From: Galdieria partita | Lineage: Eukaryota > Rhodophyta > Bangiophyceae > Galdieriales > Galdieriaceae | DNA length: 64,000 nt | Assembly: GCA_025991245.1 (NCBI GenBank) | Contig: BQMJ01000008.1 | Coordinates: 186,001-250,000, forward strand | Direction: 5' to 3' | Shown here: one piece after another, positions 21,801 through 31,362 of the stretch | How positions within the stretch are numbered: position 1 is the first letter of the stretch | How the letters are laid out: the number at the start of each line of letters is the position of its first letter | Notes under the pieces: model-generated | What the model was told of the DNA's origin: nothing | What the model saw: the letters and a program-made list of their open reading frames with translations, nothing else | Databases searched by the model: none | Position numbers and translations under genes: made by a program

Positions 21801-22125
21801 AATTTCCTACTAATATTTATAGGTTATAAGTCGAGCCCATAGAATGGGAGCCAAAGAGCCTATCAATGTTGATATCTTGGCTATGAAGGGTACAATAGAA
21901 GAGACGATGGTCACCAAGTCCTTTAATTCGAAAGAAGACAATATATCTCATGCGGAGACCAGTAAGGAAAAGGAAGCGATCGAGAGAAAGAAACGAAGCT
22001 TTGTTCTCAATTCTTTGCATATGGTCCGTGGAGTAGTGCAGAACCAAAAGATTCTCGATAGAAATATCTATCGTGACTTGAAGTCTAAATCTGGTTTTTA
22101 TTTGCCTAAACACAACAAAACTTGA
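18850..22125 (+). CDS. F-box / SNF2 ATPase / RING protein (At3g54460-like)
   Basis: Nuclear Snf2-family ATPase of the RAD5/RAD16 group with an added F-box. Six exons (18850-20589, 20640-21343, 21390-21493, 21536-21636, 21685-21774, 21823-22125) give 1013 aa. F-box at about 156-195 (SLPVDLLYRILDYLAVQDVR); helicase motif I CDEPGLGKTITILALIL (about 296); DEAH-like LDEGHRVG (about 503); degenerate RING CELCSEWIRLPIVTPCCHIL (about 726); helicase C end QVISRAHRMGAKEPINV (about 912). An internal 54-nt stretch (19504-19557) has intron ends, no stop and a length divisible by three; removing it shortens the protein to 995 aa and fits the plant homologue better. The F-box suggests an SCF link; the RING points to ubiquitin ligase activity (inference). 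Confidence 0.88.
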
Positions 22126-22538
22126 GGCTCTGTAGATATTTGGAAGTTGTATTTTTCTTACATTTCTTTATAAAGTTATTTGACTCTAAATTGGTTCGTA
22201 GTTTATACCTGCTTGGCAATATGACTACTATAGTCGATTCGTTCTATTTTGATGGAACATTTGAGACCCAATAATTCTTATATGAGTTTATTCGGCTATG
22301 AAGTTTCACAAAAATTTCACTCAACCGTAGTTGAGATTATTACTGAACTCTCTATTCAGAAGAACAACTTCCTTTCACTGTAAAATGACGCAGCAAAAGA
22401 TATTCATTTCCCGCTTTGATACTTTCATCGAGGAATAAATGAGCATTCAGTAATGTCTATGTTTCTTTACAACGGAAGCAGATTGAAGTATCATATCTTT
22501 GCTCAATCTTGACGAATCAGTTTTGGATTGAGTTTTCA
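22126..22538. other. Intergenic, 413 bp
   Basis: A+T-rich spacer between the SNF2 gene and gatC, both on the plus strand. No open frame or motif recognised. Confidence 0.5.
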
Positions 22539-23143
22539 ATGGCTGTCAGATTCTCCTCTGCTTTTCTTGTGTCCTGTAGTTGTTCCGTTTTAAGTTGGAG
22601 TAAAAGGAGCTGTTTGGACAAATGTACTCCTTTCACAAAAAGGAAAACTTGCTGTTCCATACGGCAGACTCCCCAAGTGATGAGAATGGTAAGAAGAAGG
22701 TGGAATCCACGGTTGGTCTTACCAACTTTCAGTAGGAGTTTGACGAACAAGATGTGAAAAAAATCTGTCAACTAGCACAAGTACAAGTTACTCAGACAGA
22801 ATTGAAGCAATTGGCGGCTGACTTTAACAGTATCGTGGGGCTTATTCAAAAGGTGAAGGAAGTTATAGCTTTTTACCTTTAAGAATAACTGTTGTAGATG
22901 GACAAGTTGGATCTTAATGGAACAGAAGCTGCAGAATATATTATCAACGCTCATAATGCACTCAGAGAGGATAGTCCTAGAAGCTTTGAAGAAAGGTCAG
23001 TTTGCTTATTTGAGTGATATTCAACTGTCGCAGTAACTCTCAGCGATTACAGAGAAACACTATTTAACAGTGCTCCTGCATTTGTGGACAATTTCTATGA
23101 CGTTCCAAAAATTTTGGAAGACTCACAGCACTCTGAAGGCTAA
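22539..23143 (+). CDS. gatC: Aspartyl/glutamyl-tRNA amidotransferase subunit C, organellar
   Basis: Small subunit of GatCAB, which converts Glu-tRNA(Gln) to Gln-tRNA(Gln) in plastids and mitochondria. Four exons (22539-22688, 22736-22852, 22898-22995, 23053-23143; introns 47, 45 and 57 nt) give 151 aa. Residues 1-50 are basic with Ser and Cys, a targeting peptide. The GatC core follows: DEQDVKKICQLAQVQVTQTE (KIAxLARLxLxEEE), NSIVGLIQKMDKLDLNGTEA, NALREDSPRSFEER and the terminal FYDVPKIL. Every exon is below about 50 codons. The stop codon overlaps that of the convergent TRIP4 gene by a few bases. Confidence 0.9.
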
Positions 23144-24090
23144 CCCTTTCTGTTTCGCTGCTTTGGTGACGCTGCAATAAAGAGAGGCGATGGTCCAGGA
23201 AGTAGCGGATTGAAATAAGGTCTCTCGCTTCTCTCTGAATGATAAACGAGTTTACCTTCAATATCAAAAGTCGTTCTCACACCTTCTTCCCGTTCTTTTG
23301 CTATTCGATTTTGTTCCTCTCTCTTCCTTTCAACTTTCCTTTTTTGTTCATCATCCAGCTCGCTGTAAGAACTCAGGTCAAAGTAATCTACATTTTCGTC
23401 AAACACTTTAAGGCGTTCAGTTGGATTTCGTTCAAGTTCCAGTAACCTTTCTTTTTTTGATAAGATTTCGTAGTCCATTTCGTCAAGTTCCTCACTATCC
23501 GACGAGTCTTCCATATACTCCGAATGCCCTCCATAACCTTCATGTCCGGTTGCTATCGAATAGCGATTTCCTTTTGAACGAGAACAGTTAACAATGGCCT
23601 CTCTAAAAGTCTCGCCCCATAAAGTTTTGCCGAAACTCTCGTAATCTTCTACAGGAGACCAGCCACAAAAATTACAACTACTTGTTTGTTCCATGATCAC
23701 TTTTCCACAACAGAGACAATTTGGAATAAAAGGTACACAAGAGTTTTCACCTTTCTCTATGGAAGAAATCTTGCTTGACTTTGAGTAAAAATTTGACTTT
23801 TTGCGACCTTTTGTCCTTTGGATCTTCCTGTCACCTTTAACAATATTATTGGTGCTGGATGAAGGGACAACATTTTCAGGTTCTTTCTTGTCTCGAATAG
23901 ACTTTTGTTCTCCAAACAGCTCTTGGAGAAAAGCTTCAGTTTTTTCACTTTTTCCCAGTAAACCACTGAGATATTCCTCAAGAACAGCTTCATCTTCACA
24001 CTGTAAGAGGTAGTCAACCAACTCATCGACTTGTTCCAAACCGAACTTGGCTAGCTGTTCTATCAACCATTCGCGCTGTTGCTTGATCAT
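23140..24090 (-). CDS. Activating signal cointegrator 1 (TRIP4/ASC-1-like)
   Basis: Subunit of the ASC-1 complex (with ASCC1-3), which acts in transcription and in splitting collided ribosomes. Single exon, 316 aa. The N-terminus (1-60) is a helical CUE-like region; the C2HC5-type zinc finger is at about 118-145 (NCLCCGKVIMEQTSSCNFCGW); an acidic stretch precedes KKERLLELERNPTERLKVFD and DENVDYFDLSSYSELDDE, matching the TRIP4 segment with the conserved D-x-x-x-D-Y-F. The C-terminal ASCH domain of animal TRIP4 is absent, so this is a short form, as in many protists and fungi. Confidence 0.85.
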   Translation of the reverse strand: MIKQQREWLIEQLAKFGLEQVDELVDYLLQCEDEAVLEEYLSGLLGKSEKTEAFLQELFGEQKSIRDKKEPENVVPSSSTNNIVKGDRKIQRTKGRKKSNFYSKSSKISSIEKGENSCVPFIPNCLCCGKVIMEQTSSCNFCGWSPVEDYESFGKTLWGETFREAIVNCSRSKGNRYSIATGHEGYGGHSEYMEDSSDSEELDEMDYEILSKKERLLELERNPTERLKVFDENVDYFDLSSYSELDDEQKRKVERKREEQNRIAKEREEGVRTTFDIEGKLVYHSERSERPYFNPLLPGPSPLFIAASPKQRNRKG

Positions 24091-24550
24091 AATCTGTCAA
24101 AGATGTATTTGGTAGTTGATTATAAATGAAACCCATGTAGTTGCAACATAGAGCAGGAATTGTATTTATCGCTCAACTTTTTTCAAAATAAAGTGTTAGA
24201 TTCTAGTGCCATCTATAACGATGATATGGAAGTCAAATATGAGCAAAGGGAAAATTGCAGACCATCACCCTAAATACAAAGGCTCTCAAGAGTGAAAGTA
24301 ATTTTCCATTCTATGTTGCGAAAATACTGAAACTACCGACTACTTTCAGTTGCTTCAACAGATAGAGAAATGGATGAACATGGATTAGGCTCTTTCCTAT
24401 GCAACGAACAGTGTCATCGATGGAGAACCCCAACTTGCTCAAAGATCCATATTTATGACTTATTATAGCTTCAAACAAAATAGAATGCGCACTAGTTTCA
24501 ACTGGTCTTACATTCTTCACATAAGAAAACATTTCAAATAGAAATTTTCA
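24091..24550. other. Divergent intergenic region, 460 bp
   Basis: Separates the divergent TRIP4 and ferredoxin-fusion genes, so it contains both promoters. Short open frames here match nothing I know. Confidence 0.4.
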
Positions 24551-25381
24551 ATGTCAAGCAACATCAAACCACAATCGATGAGTTCGGCTTTCGTGTTCCA
24601 TTGTTGTTTTTCACGGAAACGTCCGTTCTGGAACAAGAGGCACCTCGAGTCAGATAGTTCAAGGACTTGTTTTTTTACACGATATTTAGTTTATAGAGAA
24701 CGTGGACTTTGTACTCTTTATGGAAACTCACAACTAGATGAAGGGCCATCAGAAAGTAGCAACTCAGAAGCTGTGACACAAGGGACACGCTCAAACAGCT
24801 CTTTTCAGCACGCAATAAGGGCACCTGAATGGTTTATCAAACTTCGTAACGAAAGAAAAAGGGACTATGAGTTAAAGCCAGGTGAAATAGCGGTTCGTTT
24901 CATCAATACGCCGACAGGAGAAGACATAGTTGTTGCAGCAAGGCCTACCGAGAATCTTATGGATGTGGCTGACTCTGTTGGATTAAAAATCCCGAGATAC
25001 TGTGAAACTGGGGTATGTGGAACGTGTACTGCAGAATTGGAAGATTTATCTTCAGTGGATGGGAGAGTAGCAATTAGACCTTGCTGTACAGATGTACATC
25101 TTCCGACTGGCTGTGACGAAATGGTTGTTGATGTATTCCACTGCCGCAACTTTTCTTCGGTAGTTGATTATGCGGAGGAAGTTTTACTGAGTGAACGAAG
25201 GTTGATAAGAGAGTGTACTAATTGCTTTGGTCAAGGCACTGTACCATGTTTTCCTTGCGGCGGTAGTGGTATATTATTATTAGACAATAGTGCCGAAGAG
25301 TTGTGTTCATATTGTATGGGCCGAAGAATAACTCTATGTGCAGATTGCCAGGGAAAGGGATTGATCAAAGTTCAGTGGTAG
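24551..25381 (+). CDS. Plant-type 2Fe-2S ferredoxin domain fused to DnaJ-type zinc finger
   Basis: Single exon, 276 aa. Residues 1-80 are Ser/Arg-rich with few acids, a likely plastid transit peptide. Residues 112-200 form a ferredoxin fold: IAVRFINTPTGEDIVV then C151-x4-C156-x2-C159 in YCETGVCGTCTAEL, and C178/C179 as fourth-ligand candidates after 18 residues, shorter than the about 29 of photosynthetic ferredoxin. Residues 221-270 hold two pairs of CxxC (CTNCFGQGTVPCFPC and CSYCMGRRITLCADC) with Gly-x-Gly spacing as in the DnaJ/BSD2 cysteine-rich domain. The combination suggests an electron-carrying or Fe-S protein tied to redox-dependent folding (inference). Domain identity is secure; the role is unknown. 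Confidence 0.8.
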   Translation: MSSNIKPQSMSSAFVFHCCFSRKRPFWNKRHLESDSSRTCFFTRYLVYRERGLCTLYGNSQLDEGPSESSNSEAVTQGTRSNSSFQHAIRAPEWFIKLRNERKRDYELKPGEIAVRFINTPTGEDIVVAARPTENLMDVADSVGLKIPRYCETGVCGTCTAELEDLSSVDGRVAIRPCCTDVHLPTGCDEMVVDVFHCRNFSSVVDYAEEVLLSERRLIRECTNCFGQGTVPCFPCGGSGILLLDNSAEELCSYCMGRRITLCADCQGKGLIKVQW

Positions 25382-25518
25382 CTCTATTTTGCTAGTTGCC
25401 GAGAAAATGGGAACAGTTATATACACTCAATATATGTTCCATAGAATGAAAACTAGCTCTTTTTTTACTTCAAGGCATACACATCATCTTAAAGGAAGAC
25501 TGCTCACTACGAAGAATA

Positions 25519-27375
25519 TTATTTTGTCAGCGTCGATAAAGTTCCATGTCGATTGGTTTCATAAAAAGCCATCATTTCAGAGTTGTTTTCCATTTCGGAG
25601 CTTCTTGCTTTGCCATAACGCATAATTCGAAACAGCTTGCTTATCAGGCATAAGTCATTGTAATGGACAGGCAAAGAAGAGTATTCTTCCACATCGTCAA
25701 TATCCAACGCACATCTCTTTAAAATTAGGCATGCATATTGTCTTAGTAACATCCGGTACTTGAGCGAAGTTGAACCATTCCTTATCCTACATACAATTAC
25801 TTGTCGAAAAGTTGGATTGTAATTTGCTTGGTTAATATCTTCTTCAGTTACTCCACACCACTTGGCGAATCGAGCGGCGTAACGCTTTCGAAGTTGTTCG
25901 TATCTTTCGTCCTCACCTCGAAGACCACGTCCACTATACTCAGCAACAAACAGCAAAGCAATCAAGGCACCTACAAACATGAGTGCAGCATATAACCACT
26001 GAATACGCCTCAAGCCGGACATGTTCTCATTTCCATCACCAAAAGAAAGCCATATTGTAGGAAAGACAGTAGTACCTACCACTGCTCCCATTTTTCCTAA
26101 AGCTGAAGATACACCATACAGAGTTGCTCTTATTCTAGTAGGAAACACTTCTGCCGGTAACAAGTATATTGGAGAATAGATAAAATAGTTGAAAAAGCTT
26201 ACAAATGTTGTCCAAATAATATATGCCACTGGCTTTCTTGCTAGCATATAGAAGAAACCAGCAGTTATTAGCTGTCCGACAGCTTGTGACGTCCATCCCA
26301 AACATTCTGTTTTGCGTCTTCCTAATCTGTCCACTACAAATGCAGCCAGTGCAGGAGCCCAAATGAATACTGCTCCTTCAGCAAGAGAGATCCAAATGGA
26401 CTTGAAAAGAGATGCACCAATGACAACTTCAAGTATAAGATTACCAAAATATCCTCGAGTGTAAGCTATCCAGTCAAACAGCCACCAAGAGATACAGGTT
26501 CCAACAAGCCGAGTCGAAAAATGCTTAAAGATGACGAAGAAATCCAATGCATCATACTTCCCATTTCGTCTGCTCATATCTTGCCGAAACAGTAACGAAT
26601 CACTCATTCGAAGTCGATATGCAAGTACAACGAACGCCGGAATCATGGCCACACCGAAAGTTACTCGAACAACCACCTGCCACTTGCAACCAGAGACTGC
26701 TCCAAGATATGCATTTCTACAAGCTGCAGCAACAATGATCAACTGAATGATAAAAGGAAGATAATTCCCAATCGTTTCCATGAAAATTACCAACAACGAC
26801 ACTCTTCTTCCTCTGTTCTTCACATTGACTTCGTCACTGTCCTCAGTAATGTTTGGAACATTACACGTGTACTCTCCTCCCATACCAAGTCCAGCAACAC
26901 CTAGACCAATAATTTGCATCCAAATCATTCCTTCATGAGTTGTTCCATTCGCTGCAGTACCGATTATATTCCCTAGTATGACAAGACAAGAACACATCAC
27001 GAGGCCCTTCTTTCTCCCAAAAAAGTCTGCAATGAAACCAAATATAATTAAACCAAACATAACACCATAGACCAGAGCTGTGTTATATGCTGCTTGCAAA
27101 GTGGCACTGTGAGCAAAACTGGAAAACATATCTGCATACAACGTAAACGGAACAATATTTACGTCGTACATATATCCATTAATAAGAAAACCCATGGCAG
27201 TTCCCAAAGCATTGAACCGCAAATATGCCTTCTTGTCATTTTCTTCTTGGGTTTCTTCCTCTCTAGGTTCTTTGGTTGAACCAAGGTCTTCTTGTATTCT
27301 TGAAAAGACTGGTTCAAGATCAGCTTGAATAGCGTCATCTTGCTGAAACTCAAATTCCTTTCTTACATTGGACAT
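25519..27375 (-). CDS. MFS transporter, phosphate/glycerophosphodiester (PHS) type
   Basis: Twelve-helix major facilitator, probably a proton symporter at the plasma membrane. Single exon, 618 aa. A 55-residue acidic cytosolic N-terminus precedes NALGTAMGFLINGYMYDVNI (helix 1). MFS motifs are GFIADFFGRKKGLV (loop 2-3), GLGMGGEYTCNVPNITED (helix 4, the PHS-family GGxYP-like site) and FVVDRLGRRKTECLG (loop 8-9), with PAEVFPTRIRATLYG before helix 11. These fit the PHO84/Pht1/GIT1 group better than sugar porters, but the substrate is not proven. The 120-residue C-terminal tail is long and hydrophilic. Given a secreted phosphoesterase in this window, phosphate uptake is plausible. Confidence 0.75.
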   Translation of the reverse strand: MSNVRKEFEFQQDDAIQADLEPVFSRIQEDLGSTKEPREEETQEENDKKAYLRFNALGTAMGFLINGYMYDVNIVPFTLYADMFSSFAHSATLQAAYNTALVYGVMFGLIIFGFIADFFGRKKGLVMCSCLVILGNIIGTAANGTTHEGMIWMQIIGLGVAGLGMGGEYTCNVPNITEDSDEVNVKNRGRRVSLLVIFMETIGNYLPFIIQLIIVAAACRNAYLGAVSGCKWQVVVRVTFGVAMIPAFVVLAYRLRMSDSLLFRQDMSRRNGKYDALDFFVIFKHFSTRLVGTCISWWLFDWIAYTRGYFGNLILEVVIGASLFKSIWISLAEGAVFIWAPALAAFVVDRLGRRKTECLGWTSQAVGQLITAGFFYMLARKPVAYIIWTTFVSFFNYFIYSPIYLLPAEVFPTRIRATLYGVSSALGKMGAVVGTTVFPTIWLSFGDGNENMSGLRRIQWLYAALMFVGALIALLFVAEYSGRGLRGEDERYEQLRKRYAARFAKWCGVTEEDINQANYNPTFRQVIVCRIRNGSTSLKYRMLLRQYACLILKRCALDIDDVEEYSSLPVHYNDLCLISKLFRIMRYGKARSSEMENNSEMMAFYETNRHGTLSTLTK

Positions 27376-28063
27376 TTTAAAACTGTCTAAGAAAGCTTAA
27401 TTGCTCCTTTTCAACAACCAACGATGTAATAATAAGAATTGCGTCCTTCTATCGATACAAAGATCTTTTATAGTTCCATTTGCCCAAGGGATGTCCATGT
27501 AGACACTCACTTCATGCAGTGGTAACTTGTCCTCTAGACTTGTGTCGTGTCGACAAAATCGATCACCTAACTGTTCTTGCAAGAGGTTGCTATTGTGGAT
27601 TAACTCTTAACTCAATATCTCTAGTCAAAGCCCTAAAGGTTATAGCATGGTTATAGAATCTACTTGAGGAATAACCAGAGAACACTCCCTGTTTATTTGA
27701 ATAATATTATTGTATTCATTATTAAAATAAATAATTAGCTGTCCTAAAAGAGATTCCAAATCCTCAAAGTGAAAGCCTTATACATATTGGAACCGCAATT
27801 TTGCTACAATTATCAGTGGCAGGCCCTATTTTCTTTGTTTATATTTTATTTCAATTATGGCAAATTCTTTTCGATGTTTCTAGAGAGTCGAATCTTTTTA
27901 GTGGCCTGCAAGTCTTGTAGAGCAGTATAAAAACAATTTCCTCTTTTTCAAAAAAAAGATGTTCTAGTGCAAGAGAGAGGAAGATATCTGTAAAGTTCGT
28001 TCATTGCACTCTGTTGACTCCCGAGTAGTTGTCCTATCATCACAAAATTTTTCAAATTTTCGG
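27376..28063. other. Divergent intergenic region, 688 bp
   Basis: Very A+T-rich (especially 27690-27760) between the MFS transporter and FAN1, transcribed away from each other. A 61-codon minus-strand open frame (27397-27582) abuts the transporter start but resembles nothing. Both promoters must lie here. Confidence 0.45.
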
Positions 28064-30529
28064 ATGCAATGGAAAAAGCAAAGGACTTTGACAGATGTTT
28101 TGAGCCACTCAAAGGCCAGGTCTCTTAGTTTTCGTTGTGCCAATGGCTCTCCCTCAAAAATCGTGTCGTGTCCTTCATGTAGTCAGCTCATAACTGCTTC
28201 CCACATAAACGATCACTTGGATAGCTGTTTACAAGTCAACGTTGAGCGTCCAAAGAAGAATGTGCCTGAAATATATTCTGAAGAAGTTGCCTCGTCGAGC
28301 CGTAAGTACCAGTGTACAGAAGAATTTTCTGACGGAGTTGGAAGCCTGAATGCCCGAAAAGGCTGTGATCTGAATACCAAGACGAGTGAGTCCTCCAGTA
28401 CTGAAGGGTTATCAGTGCAGACAACAGTGTTTACACATTCTGTAATGTATGCTCTCTTCAAGCACAGTGAGTTGTTTACAGAAGACGAGAAACAACTCGT
28501 TCAACAAGTTTACACTTTGCCCGTGCGTTTGCAAAACTTATTTCAAAATATCTTGAGTAGGAAGAACAAGAGCTGGCATTCCATTCGGGAGTTTTCCAAA
28601 CTCAGCTTTAATAATTCTTGTTATTCTAAGAATGAGTTTTGTTTGCTAGAAAACCTGGGTCTCATCCAACCCTTCCAGTTTCAAGTCAATCTGCACTCAA
28701 TAGAAACTATGGATATCTTGAATTTACTGAATGTAAAGGAACTCAAACAAGCGTACCGAATAATGTTTCTTCACAGTGTAGAGTATAGGGGTAGAGAAAA
28801 GCTTGTTTTGGATCTTTGTAAGTATCTTTCGCAGAAAACAGTTGTTCATGGCACACAAAGAAAGATGAATGGTCATAGCCCTCGAGAAGACAGTTGGAGC
28901 TATGTTATGTCGCAGCTTGGTTACGTTTTTCGAGTACCAGACCAGGTGGCAATACTCTTTGATAATATTTACCGATTATGTTGTATTCATAGTCCTCGTG
29001 AGACACCTTTGATTCTTTTAGCTGCCATGAACAAGATGAAATTTCCTCGGTATGCTAACTATTGTTAATGTCCAGAAAAGTTTTATAAATTGTTTAGGTA
29101 CACCTGCTCTTGCACGCGTCCAATATTTTTGTCAAGAAATGCATTCCTTGAATTCATTCAAGCAACAAGAGATGAAGAAATCTTTGATACTGCCCTCGAG
29201 AGTGGAAACGAAGACATAGTATCGAAGATTTCTTCCAAGGCACATCTTATGCTTGAAAAGTATCGCCAAATATATGTAAATATAGAATCTGCTGAGAGTG
29301 AATTACCATTACCTTCTCTCGAACAAGTCGACCATCCTGTATTCAAAGTATTTAGTGGTTTATGGATTTTCTGTAATATTTGCTGGCATTCTATTGCCTT
29401 TTTGGAGCGACAGAAAGATTTCGAAACAAGTATCAGACGTTTGTTCCTATTACTTGACTTTAAGGAAGTATGTTCTCATCGTCGAGGCAGATACTGGAAT
29501 AGACTCTCTCTTGACATGTTGCACTCTGGGGGTTCCGTCCTGGATGTGCTGAACGTATGCAGCCAAGCACTAGAGGACGAACATCTTAATGATGGAGAGC
29601 GTGTAATAATTACAAGGAGAGCTACTCGCTTGATGCATAGTGCTAGAGAGAAGGGCGAATTGAAAAATTCTTCAGGATTTTCTCGAAAACTTATAAAATT
29701 ATCAAATAGCAGTTTCTTGAGTAACTACATCAGACACTGGCATTCTTTACCAAAGGACCTTATTTTGGGAAGACCGGTCAGTTGGTCAAAATACGGAAGG
29801 AATCAGTTCTTCGGACAAAATGATCAGCTTCTGAGAGTAGAAGAACTTTGTTTGGAGCACTATTCGCTTCAAGGATGGAAAGGACTTCACTGTGAAGGTA
29901 GTCTCATGAATACGCTCTTTGGAATATTCTTTTGGAATATTTTATTCATGGACATTGCGGATGTATTTCAAAACGAGTATCAGAGAGCCCCACTTGATTT
30001 GGGTAGGAAGATAGCCTTTCTTTTGTGTATTGATGCTCAATCTATTGCAAAAGGCACAGAAGCATTTTATAGTTCTCGTTCAAATGAAATTGAAAGGAGA
30101 CTTTGGGAAATTCGTCATTATGACAAGAGAGATATATTTCGCGAAGTCATTACGGTTTTTCAAGAACATAGCTTTGAAGGTACGTAATCTCAAATCTATA
30201 TTAGACCGTTGATGATTGTGTAAATTTAAGAATGCGTTGGAGTGAATTGGTTAATACTTGGATCCATGGAAACTCTTGCTTCGGTTGCTAGCTTAATTCC
30301 TCCACAAGTATTGGCTGGTTGCTTTGAACAGTTATCGAAGAATTATAGATATTGGTCAGGTGGTCAGCCCGATCTGTTTCTTTGGAGAGAACTTCCAGAG
30401 GAACAAGTGAAGTTTGTAGAAGTAAAGGGGCCATCAGATAAATTATCCGAACGACAGCATTTTTGGATATGTTTATTATTGAGTTTTGGAGCAAACGCCG
30501 CTATTGCGAAAGTGAGACCAGGAACGTAG
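28064..30529 (+). CDS. FAN1: FAN1-type structure-specific nuclease
   Basis: 5'-flap endo/exonuclease for interstrand-crosslink repair. Three exons (28064-29049, 29098-30179, 30231-30529; introns 48 and 51 nt), 788 aa. A UBZ-like zinc finger lies at about 35-56 (CPSCSQLITASHINDHLDSC), giving ubiquitin-dependent recruitment. A SAP-like DNA-binding segment lies near 225-290, a TPR-like region in exon 2, and the VRR-NUC domain at 733-775: GGQPDLFLW with the catalytic D, then KFVEVKGPSDKLSERQ with E-x-K. The junction ECVGVNWLILGSME across intron 2 fits human FAN1 closely. The upstream frame is open for 20 more codons, but 28064 is the first ATG. All catalytic residues appear intact. Confidence 0.92.
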
Positions 30530-30948
30530 GAAGTCCCTCTTAAAATGGTTTCGTATAGCATTTGAATGTAATACTGGCATCGCATGTTTATGATACATTA
30601 GAATATTCCGTATTTATTTTACAGTCTTTTGAAACCACTTGTACCTTTTCCCTTGAATCAATCTTAGGAATATATTTGACAGGAAGCCGATAAGAGTGTC
30701 CTTTATCAGTTGGAAATATGTCTTTTCCATTATGTGGCAGGTTCACTTGGTTCATGTGTCAAAAATAGACTTCGAAAGAATCATTTGCAAGGGTATTCTT
30801 GAAAGGTTCAACTGTGAAGATCCAGTCTTTTGATAGCCATCATCTGCCCAAATAAATCTCAAACGATTCATGAGCAGCTTTCAGGTAAAATTTTTCAAAC
30901 ACTTAAAAGAAGGCCTCAGCTTGAATTATATCCTACTGAAAAACCAGC
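30530..30948. other. Intergenic, 419 bp
   Basis: Between FAN1 and the small membrane protein gene. A 38-codon ATG frame (from about 30870) reads into the next gene in a different frame and is not supported. Confidence 0.4.
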
Positions 30949-31250
30949 ATGAGGTCAAGCCACTGTTCCAAAATCATGCATGACCCTCGCAAACCGTGTT
31001 GGAATAGAAGGCTTTTCCGAGGTTTGTGGTTTCGAGGTAGGACAAGTTTTTCCCAAAAACTGTATTCACTCAAACGAATCTAGAACGAAGAAAGCGTCGT
31101 GTGGAACGAGATTACGGCACTCTTCCTTCTCCAGCTCCGTTGAATTCATATACAATGTATGGAGGAGCAACAGAAGCATTTCTTCTGTCGGCTTTTCTTA
31201 GCTTCCTTGTATTAAGATTAACAGATGTAAAGGTAGAAGATAACTTGTGA
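30949..31250 (+). CDS. Small single-span membrane protein, unknown
   Basis: Two exons (30949-31036, 31084-31250) around a 47-nt intron with GTAGGA and TCTAG ends encode 84 aa. Residues 1-43 are strongly basic (PRKPCWNRRLFRGLWFRERR), followed by DYGTLPSPAPLNSYTMYGG and one hydrophobic segment AFLLSAFLSFLVLRL (about 63-77) and a short acidic tail. An upstream in-frame stop precedes the ATG. The basic N-terminus and single helix are compatible with a mitochondrial inner-membrane accessory subunit, but I recognise no family. The first intron donor could instead be at 31021 with a slightly shorter product. Confidence 0.45.
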
Positions 31251-31362
31251 AGCCATTTTGGCTGTTTTCTAATCTTTTTAGGACTTGTTTGGTCTCTAAT
31301 CTTCTTATCAACTGAAAATAAAACTTAGTGGTTTACTTTTAATTAGAAAGGAATCTGGTGCA

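Noticed and set aside
27397-27582. 61-codon frame upstream of the MFS transporter
   Set aside because: No conserved feature; likely 5' leader of the transporter.
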